A stretch of 64,000 nt of DNA from Cylindrobasidium torrendii FP15055 ss-10. Its lineage: Eukaryota; Basidiomycota; Agaricomycetes; Agaricales; Physalacriaceae. Under the pieces are notes generated by a model that saw only the letters and a list, made by a program, of their open reading frames with translations, searched no databases and had not been told where the DNA came from. The stretch spans positions 310,001 through 374,000 of the forward strand of contig KN880435.1 in NCBI GenBank assembly GCA_000934385.1, read 5' to 3'. Both the position numbers and the translations under genes were made by a program. Of this stretch, positions 55,041-64,000 are shown piece by piece (position 1 is the stretch's first letter; each line of letters begins with the position of its first letter).

Positions 55041-58000
55041 ATGGACGGCCACGACGCTTCAACCTTCTTTTCTGGCTCAGATAATGAAGACGACGCGATG
55101 TTAGTTGAGCAGCCCGACGAAAACGCGTCAGAACCGCTGTTCTTGGACGGCAGCGACGACGACAAGTCACCAGAACCATCCGAGAAGGCCAAGGGCAAAC
55201 GGCGCGCCGACGACGCCTACGACGACGCGGAATACATCGATGACGATGCGACCGAATCAACAGGAGGAGATGTTCCGCGCGCATCTAGTGTCAGTGACTT
55301 TGACTTTTCCGACCACCATTCCCGCCACTCCTCTCCCGACCGTGACTCTCCTCCACCAGCCAAGAAGCAACGGATTGCATCCCCGGTCCGAGAAACCGCT
55401 CCCATACTAGATGCGCCAACGTATATTGGCGAGTTTATCATTCCAAACGCATGGAGCAACATTTCTGGCAAGGGAATCGTGAAGGTTAATGACACCGTTC
55501 AAATCCGCCGGCCAAAACTCGAGACAAAGCCCAAGGCGAAACCAAAACCAAATGGTTTAGGAAATAAGCAAATATCTATCGCGACGATGTTCAAACCACA
55601 AGTAACTTCAGCGCCTACGAAGAAAAAGGCAGACACTATTGTTCGCTTGTACAACAAAAATGGCTCTGGTGCGATCCTAGCTCTCGACATATAGCCCTTC
55701 TCACTGCGTATAGAGTTTGGTAGACTCCCCCAGGAGACATCCTCGTGGGTAGCGCATCTTCTTGACTTGAGTAGAACAATCCCTTCCACTTCCTTCCCAC
55801 GCTAATCCTTGGGCAGAGGTCGTTGAGCTGCGAGGCAAAATGACTGACTGCCCAGAGCGGCTATCCACTGGTGCCAGCCTCATAGTCACCGTGGACGTCT
55901 ATATGCTGCCTTCTGCCTTCTCATCACGTTCGGTCGAACCTTTGAAGGATGACTTCATGTGGAAGGAGGGTGACGAGACGAGTGAAGAAATCAATCTCCG
56001 TGAACGCAAAGTAGCTCTTCTCAAGTTGTTCAAGCAAATTGGTCTTAAACCGCGCTCGGGCGCAAACGTAAAGCTATCCAAGGCAGATACCAAATTGAAT
56101 GTCTCAAAGCCCAAGCGCAAGACGGAAATCGTAGGCGACGGTGAAGAGGTGGAGGTGGACGATGAAGAAGATTTGTCCAAAAGTGATCTTGACATGATTT
56201 ACCAAAAGTCAGTAGCATGCCCTTCCCCCCTAGCGTTATCCTCACACCACTCCAGAGCTCAGCGAGGCGATAAAGATATGAAAGAGATGGAACCGGCAGA
56301 CACCTTCGCAATGACTCTGCGTGGTTATCAGAAGCAGGCCCTTTGGTAAGATGAGCTTACGTACTGTCTGGATAATGCTGACCAGTGGCAGTTGGATGCA
56401 ATCTCTTGAATCTGGGAAGATGGATGTACGCGAGGCGTCGTCGATGCATCCATTATGGAGCGAGTGAGCACTGTTGTTTTGGCGCGCAAGACATGAGTCC
56501 TGAGCGTTGTTACAAGATACACTTTTCCTCCTCGTGAAGACCCGAGCACAGGCGTATTCGACTTAACAGAAGAGGAAAAACCTTTTTATTTCAACCCATA
56601 CTCCGGTGAACTGAGCCTCAAATTTCCCAAGTCGGAGAGGACTTGTCGGGGAGGTATCCTTGCGTGAGTGCGGTCAAGACCATTCAAATCAGCAGTCATT
56701 GACTTAATTCAACAGGGATGGTAAGCATGAATGTCATGTCTACTAGCTATACACTGACACTTTAACGCCCCTTACCTTGCAGAGAGTAAGTCTCAAAATT
56801 CTTCACTAGTATTGTTCCGGGCTGACGGTGAATAGTGGGAATGGGCAAAACGTCAGTGTTCGCCTCGTTCATTGGAGAAGCACTGATGCAGATTCAGTAT
56901 CATGTTGTCCGCACTGATACACACAAATCTCGTGTCCGAGGAAGACAAGGCTGCCGCTGCCGCCTCTGCATTATCGACGAAAACACAACAATTACGACTG
57001 AACGCCGCCTTTAAATCAGTCAAGCGCAGAAGCAACAGAGCACCATCTGCTACGCTCATCGTCGCGCCAACATCACTTCTTTCTCAATGGGCCGAAGAGA
57101 TGGAACGCTCAAGCAAACCTGGTGCAGTGAAGGTCTTAGTATGGCATGGCCAGAACCGCACCGACATCGAGGCTGCGGTGAACAGTGGGGAGGACGGCGA
57201 TGCAGAAGAGATCCTGGATAGTGAGGACGAGGAGGACTGCAAGCCAAAGAAGAAGAAAGCTCCAAGGATCCAGATTGTCATCACGTCGTACGGCGTGCTG
57301 GTCTCAGAGCATGCACGGTCAGAGAAAGGGCGGTCACCCATTTTTGATAGTAAGGTTTTCATGACTCGTTTACTTGTTTACTGACGGGTTCGCGAAGTGG
57401 AATGGTTGAGGGTGGTGCTAGATGAGGCGCATTCGTGTAAGAATCGAGCAAGTCGGACGGCGAAGGCGGTCTATGCGCTTCAAGCCCGTCGGCGGTGGGC
57501 AGTGACAGGAACGCCGATTGTCAACAAGCTAGAGGACTTGTTCTCACTCTTGTGCGTCCACTTCATATTGTACCAAAGATGAAGAATGCTTTCAAAAACG
57601 AAACATGCTGACAACAAGCAGGAGGTTCATCAACTTTAAGCCATGGTCCGACTTCACATTCTACAGATCGTATGTACGTTCCCTTCGGTGAGGTACGGAG
57701 ATCCAACAATTTGTAGGTTCATCACACTGCCATTCCTGGCGCGCGATCCGAAGGCGATAGAAATCGTGCAGGTTATTCTTGAGTCTATTTTGTTGCGACG
57801 AGAAAAGAACATGAAGGATTCAGATGGGAAGAAGATTGTTGATCTACCATCAAAGGAGGTAAGCTGCCCAACCGTGCTGGTGGTTGATGCCGGGTTACTC
57901 ATCGTATGCTTGAAGATCAAGATATTAAAGTTGGAGTTCTCGATGGCAGAACGAAAGATTTACGACGCCATTTACGTGAATGTGAAGAAGAATTTCGACA

Positions 58001-59279
58001 GTTTACAGTCCAAAGGTTTGGTTGGCAAGAACTACACAAACTTGCTTGCCATGCTGATGCGGTACGTTGTCTTCGCCTTGCCATGGCGTGTATCTCACAG
58101 GCATGCAATAGCCTGCGCCGAGCCGTCTTACATCCCAGCCTAGTTCTCAACCATGAGGAGGAGCGCGCGATGTCTCCTGCCGGCGATGGTATTGTCGATG
58201 TCCAAGAGCTACTCGCCCGTCTCAAGGGCGGGAATAAGGATTCATCAACCTCGTCCCAGGAAACCGAGTCTACCAACGTCTTCGCTTCTGACGTTCTCTC
58301 CAAGCTCAACAATGATGATGAAGATTCGGCGGAATGTCCCATATGCCTGGATGTGATGGAACGTCCAGTGATAGTGTCCGAGTGTATGCATAAGACCTGC
58401 AAGGACTGCATATTGATGTATGTGGCGACGAGGGAGGAGAAAGGGCAGGAACCTGCGTGCCCGACCTGTGCGCATGCACCGATACGAGTCAATCAAATAA
58501 TCGAAGTGATCAAAACGGAGGCAGATGCGCAGGATGGAGATGCTGAAGGGCCTGAAAGGCAATCAGAGGTGATGCTTAGAAAGAACAATTTTCAGTCATC
58601 GACGAAGATTGACGCCCTCATCGAGCATTTGAGTGCGTCGTTCCTCGTTTAGCCTTTCCTTGATTGGGAATACTGATGGTGCAACAGAACGTTTGCGTGA
58701 CCAAGATCCTTGTTTCCGCGCCGTTGTATTTTCGCAGTTCACAACGTTTATGGACCTTATCCAGAAAGCGTTGAGGCGAGAGATGTTCGAGGACTATCGT
58801 TATGATGGGACAATGGATATCAGGAAGAGGACGGTAGCAATCAACAAATTCAAGGAGCCTTCGCGGTCACCAAAGGTGCTTGTCATTAGTCTGAAGGCGG
58901 GTGGTGTCGGCTTGAATGTACGCATGATGATACTCAGTGACAATGGTTACTGACTAGGCAAAAGCTAACCAACGCGAACCACGTCTTCATGGTACGCTCA
59001 TATGAATTTATCCTCCTTGGGCTAAACAAAACTTTTGTCTAGATGGATTGTTGGTGGAACGCAGCCACTGAAAATCAAGCCATCGACCGCGTGCATCGTC
59101 TCGGGCAGGAGAAAACTGTCTATGTGACGCACTTTATCATCAATGAGACCATCGAAGGGAGGATCTTGCAGATACAGAAGCGTAAGACGGCCATTGTGCA
59201 AGAGGCTTTTAGGGGAGCGGCGAAGAAGGCAGAGAAGGACAGTGTTGAGAATTTCAGGATTATCTTTGGGGAAGACTAA
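55041..59279 (+). CDS. RAD5: DNA repair helicase/ubiquitin ligase RAD5
   Basis: The SNF2-family translocase and RING E3 ligase that polyubiquitinates PCNA for error-free damage tolerance, about 1,190 residues. After an acidic N-terminus comes a HIRAN domain ([20 protein letters not shown]) and [16 protein letters not shown]. The ATPase core has ADEMGMGKT with [37 protein letters not shown] (DEAH box) and [16 protein letters not shown]. The RING reads CPICLD...CMHKTCKDC...CPTC with all ligands present. The helicase C-lobe has [28 protein letters not shown] and [12 protein letters not shown]. It ends [17 protein letters not shown] is encoded across four exons, two of them microexons of 5 nt (56716-56720) and 3 nt (56783-56785). 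Confidence 0.94.
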
Positions 59280-59909
59280 GAGGTGTATGTTAATTCTGTG
59301 TGTTGAAAAGCTGTTGTAATCTATACCTCAAGATGAATTGGGTGGCATGCTATCATATATGTTTTTCGGCGAAATGATTCATTTGAAGCGACAAGAAGGC
59401 GATCATCGTTTTTTGTCATAGACATTGACAAGACTCAAGATCTTGATGGCAAATCTTCCGGTAATGGCATGTCTGACGTAAGCACAATGCACAACGCTTG
59501 GTGCGATTAGAGAAAGCCTAATACATACATACATAGCTAATCTTTCACGATTCCGACGCAACCAATTATCGACGAGTACGTATACAGTTTTCCTGAGGGG
59601 AGGGAAATTTTAGGAAACAACAGCTATCAACCCTTAATGAAAGGTCAAATCCAGCGAAGGTTATGGCTAAAAGTTGCACTGGAGAAATGCGTTGCATGTA
59701 GAAGCGGCTTTATTTCTGGTGTGGTTCTTCAGATCTTCAGAGCTTGGAATAACCTTGTGGGCCGTCATAGAACTGAATTCAATCAGGACATACGGCGATC
59801 TAGAATAGGAGTGCCGGAGTGAACCCGCTAGAAACAAGCAAGAATGCGTTCATCACGTACAGTATGTATACATCTTCTACTATATCTTTATATATCAGTT
59901 TACATTTCT
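59280..59909. other. convergent 3' intergenic region
   Basis: About 630 nt between the stops of RAD5 and TPI1. AT-rich, with CATACATACATACAT near 59522 as the only simple repeat. No gene or RNA seen. Confidence 0.5.
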
Positions 59910-60920
<1,011 letters not shown>

Positions 60921-61111
60921 TATTGCTGTGATTGGTGTTGGTGGTGGATGGTGGTGGTAGTGGTGCAAGGGAGAGTAGTAACGAGTAACGGTGACGAGCT
61001 AAATGATCTTATCTTGCATGTCGATCAGTGGCTAGACGCGTCGCGTCACGGAGTCCAATAAATTATTCCATATTTCAAGTACTTATGTGAATATAGGTAT
61101 CGCTGATGGGT

Positions 61112-62162
61112 CTAGTCAATGTCCTCGGAATCCTCTTCCGGCCCAGCCTTGGCCGCCTGAATCTCTTCTTCCTTTTCAGGCTCAATGCACACACACCACA
61201 GAATCCTTCCAAACGGCTCTCCACCCCCATTCGCGCGTTCGCAACATACAAACCGTACAGGCTGCCCATCCCAGTACCGCATAAGGTCGAAAGAGAGACC
61301 ACCAGGCAAACGGAGTGCCAGTGACGGATGGAATTCCAGGAAACCGTAACAAAAATCAGTCGTTATAACGTCCTCTGGTGTAAAAGTAATGGCCTTTCTA
61401 TTTTCCTCGGTCGAAAAGAAGGCACGGCGCTGGGACGCGGTCTTCAGGTTTGATACGTCCGGGCGCGGTTTCTTGGACCTGGGCTTCAGCTTCGAGAGCC
61501 TCGACTTGGACGACGACGCAGACCCAGTGGATGCAGTGGAATCCAGAGAGCTAGACGACGAGCTCGGTGACGGTGTAGTGAGGGCCTGGTGGAGGTCTGT
61601 CGTATCGTCGGAAATAGACCGTGTTGGCGGGAACACTGCTTCCTCTCCACGAGAATGTGCAAAGTGGGGCATGGTCGCGGCAAGCGGGGATAGCGCCCAT
61701 GGCTTTGTACTCGAAGTAAGGTCATGCTCAAGCGTAGGATCAATGTAACTGGCAATCGCCTTAGCAATATGCAAAGGCCGGGTGGAATGAAAACGCACTT
61801 CATGAACTTGAGCGCTGCTCCACTGCCCCAGGGGAGGTTGAGAGGTCTATCAAACGTATTGCCGAAGAGTACATCGTTTGCAGAGTATGGTTTCAAGAAC
61901 CGGCCTGTTGAATGGTCAGTTACACTGCCACCGACAGCGACTGGAGCGCACCTTGAACCTGGATGCTCCATGTAATGCCCTGCCTCTCCGGGCGTTTGAA
62001 GTACTCGCAGTCCTCGTCTCCAGCAAAACCCTTGATGTTTACGACGATTGAGCCTTCGAACGCGTCCGAATGAATTTCAAAGGGTTTATTTGCGTTCACT
62101 AGCGCAGAGATGGGTTCCAGCTTATCCAGACTGGGGCCAGCGAGTACCTGGAGAGATGGCAT
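61112..62162 (-). CDS. Duc1-domain (DUF1769) protein
   Basis: A fungal protein of the Duc1 family, named for a cell-cortex protein of fission yeast. It is about 310 residues over three exons. It starts MPSLQVLAGPSLDKLEPISA, then PFEIHSDAFEGSIVVNIKGF and YFKRPERQGITWSIQVQGRF across an intron. Next come DVLFGNTFDRPLNLPWGSGA and ALKFMK, all characteristic. The middle carries a Ser-rich linker with a basic SRLSKLKPRSKKPRPD patch. The conserved C-terminal block is VITTDFCYGFLEFHPSLALR, LPGGLSFDLMRYWDGQPVRF and GEPFGRILWCVCIEPEKEEE. The stop is at 61112. By family it is expected at the plasma membrane or cortex; the molecular activity is unknown. Confidence 0.85.
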
Positions 62163-62351
62163 GGATGAAGGAACGAGAGAAATGGGAGAAAGGAAAGAGA
62201 AAGAAGAGCTCCGCAGACGTCAAGCCAGGGAGACGGGTGGTTGAAAACAAGGTGACCGTCGTCACTGATGAAGGCGTCGCATAACCGATCGAGACGCGAC
62301 GCGCGCCGGTCCGAGATCCGTAATTAACTCTTGCTTTCCCCACCACCAGCG

Positions 62352-63128
62352 ATGAACAAACCATCAAGCCTTGTACCAGGCTATGTCCAGGTGGACGACT
62401 TCAGCGAGGACGTAGTCGGGGAAGATGAGGAGGAAGTTGTCTATGTGACCGTGGATCTGGAGAACGTCGAGCCGTCGTTGATCCCAAGCTCAAATTCATA
62501 CAGACTCATTGTGTGTGCCCTATCTCCTCTCTTTTCTTTCTCTCTGACTGCATTCAGGGCTTGGATACACCCACTCCGTTCATGCAGCTCAGCGGGACCG
62601 CACTGAAGGGCACACATGATTGGATGATGGGTTCTGAACTCGTTTTCACAAACGCTCAAGTGCAGGGATTTCCGCCTGATGAAGCCAGAGGTGCATATCG
62701 TCTATCCCTGCATCACTACCACATATTCAGCCGTTACAGCTTCGTCGTCCAAGATTGAATACATTGCCAACAGCGAACAACGCATAACATTTCGCGAGAT
62801 CCGCTTGCAGGACAAGGACGCGAAGAAGAATGGCAAAGACAAGCAGCCCGCCACGTCCCAAATTACGATAGACCCCGTTCTATTAGAAGATTACGAATCA
62901 GATTCCGAGCAGCGTTCAAAGCGGCAAAGGACAACCAAGAGCATGGCAGAGGAAGTCCATGGAGTGGACAGTGACGACGACGAGTTTGTGGACGGCGCGG
63001 ATCCATCTTCTGCGCGCGGCCGCGGCCGTGGTCGTGGTCGCGGTAGGGGCAGAGGACGAGGCAAAGGAAAAGCGAATCCGAAGAGCAGGGCAGAGGTTTC
63101 GTCAAGTTCGGATAATAGTGAGGTTTGA
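62352..63128 (+). CDS. transcription factor TFIIIC subunit 6 (Tfc7/Sfc7-like)
   Basis: A small subunit of the tau/TFIIIC complex that recognises internal promoters of tRNA genes for RNA polymerase III, about 220 residues. The first exon gives MNKPSSLVPGYVQVDDFSED and EEVVYVTVDLENVEPSL...SYRLI. The second, after an intron of about 55 nt, continues GLDTPTPFMQLSGTALKGTH then DWMMGSELVFTNAQ, the TFIIIC_sub6 signature. Later sequence has SKIEYIANSEQRITFREIRL. The exon edges between 62660 and 62750 are uncertain. The tail is acidic (VDSDDDEFVDGAD) and then a run of nine RG dipeptides before KGKANPKSR. It is divergent from the Duc1 gene, with 189 nt between starts. Confidence 0.8.
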
Positions 63129-63326
63129 TTGTTTTGCTCTGTGTCTATGTATGTTTTCCATTCGCACTTCGGCACATGCATGGTCCCGGGAAATGATTGT
63201 TACAGTTCAAGAAAGTCACACTCCGGAGCCCAATTACAAAAACACATCAATGGCTCTCAACATTGGCAGCTCTACCGTCCTGCAGCAATAACTTTGGGAA
63301 GCTCATGCACATGCTTAATAGCCCAC

Positions 63327-64000
63327 CTATCTTTCCTTCTTCTCGTCGTCAACGAATGCCCGCGCCTGAATATTGTACAGGTTCGCGTACTCTCCATCCA
63401 GCTTCATTAACTCGTTATGTGAACCTCTTTCTTTGATTGTTCCATCCTTCATGCATCTACAGTGCCTCGTCAGAAACACATAACGAGGATGGCAGTGGCA
63501 CATTACATTATAAAGTCCGCCTGCCTAGTCAGTGTGCCGAACCGATGCGTGACAACTATCATCGTCTTCCCTTCACGCATGCTCAGTAAATTATCGAACA
63601 GCGCCTGCTCTCCTGCAGCGTCGAATGCAGATGTCGGCTCATCCACAGCAACTAGTCTTGTTTTCCCCGACATGAATCGCATGAACGTCCTGGAACTGAG
63701 AATGGTCAGGATGCCCCAAGCACGAGAACATAGAGGGACATACGCGACGATACGCTGCTTTTCACCACCCGAAAGCGTGGGTGCGGTCGGCAGACCAGCC
63801 AGCTCCACATTCAACGGATGTTCCTCTTCTGCTGGCAGGTCCCATTTGTCGCTGTACGACTCCTCATCCATTTTCGTCTCCATTCCGTCCTTTAGTTTCT
63901 CGATGCAATGGCTCGCGCCGCCCAATTCGATAGCACGTTGAATGAGCGCCAAGTCGTTGTGCTTTTCGACGTACCCTAACCCAATGTTTTCTCGCAGCGA
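63327..64000 (-). CDS. ABC transporter, C-terminal nucleotide-binding domain (partial)
   Basis: The 3' end of a gene whose start lies beyond the right edge. It reads SLRENIGLGYVEKHNDLALI, then a helical insert with KLKDGMETKMDEESYSDKWD before the signature LSGGEKQRIVA. Across an intron come RTFMRFMSGKTRLVAVDEPT and SAFD (Walker B and D-loop), then MIVVTHRFGTLTRQADFI (H-loop histidine). A last exon, MKDGTIKERGSHNELMKLDG...DDEKKER, has its TAG at 63327. The Walker A motif and membrane domain are outside. An acidic insert before the signature and this C-terminus suggest a subfamily B-type exporter, half or full length. The substrate is unknown. Confidence 0.9.

Overview
The window is nuclear DNA of a filamentous basidiomycete, most likely an Agaricomycete. 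Genes are dense and split by many introns of about 45-65 nt with GT...AG ends and CTAAC/CTAAT-like branch sites. The protein families are fungal: class I myosin with SH3 tail, UNC-45/She4, RAD5, GH5 exo-beta-1,3-glucanase, Duc1 and Dal5-type MFS. No bacterial, viral or organellar genes were seen. Exon boundaries come from reading the splice signals and reading frames by eye, so gene ends are firmer than internal exon edges.

Layout. 0.7-5.3 kb, minus strand: an unknown protein, a DUF89/ARMT1-type metal-dependent phosphatase and a doubtful small membrane protein. 5.3-10.1 kb, plus: a coiled-coil protein of about 1,520 residues. 10.5-13.5 kb, minus: an alpha/beta hydrolase and an intronless F-box-like protein. 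13.9-18.0 kb, plus: an Mdm1/SNX13-type sorting nexin (membrane anchor, PXA, RGS, PX, Nexin_C).

18.1-25.0 kb is the accessory part. A unit of about 1.9 kb carrying a degenerate protein-kinase-like gene is duplicated in tandem. The upstream flank of the second copy is split by a 2,974-bp element with 10-bp perfect termini, long imperfect inverted arms and a 9-bp target-site duplication. The matching flank of the first copy preserves the empty site. The element has no recognisable transposase.

25.4-41 kb: an unknown disordered protein, a secreted GH5 glucanase, an UNC93-like membrane protein, a 2.5-kb gene-poor stretch, divergent TRM6 and UNC-45/She4 genes, and an old-yellow-enzyme. 41.4-45.9 kb: class I myosin, the expected client of the She4-type chaperone 2.3 kb away. 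46.3-52.7 kb: an unknown NLS-bearing protein, a small secreted double-psi beta-barrel protein, an MBIP-like protein and a Dal5-type transporter. 53-64 kb is housekeeping: CCT7 and RAD5 (divergent), triosephosphate isomerase, Duc1 and TFIIIC subunit 6 (divergent), and the 3' end of an ABC transporter running off the right edge.

The points most worth following are the transposon with its internal empty-site control, the broken kinase-like pair, the 5-nt and 3-nt microexons that assemble the ATP-binding motif of RAD5, the myosin gene whose first coding exon is only its ATG, and the chaperone/client neighbourhood.
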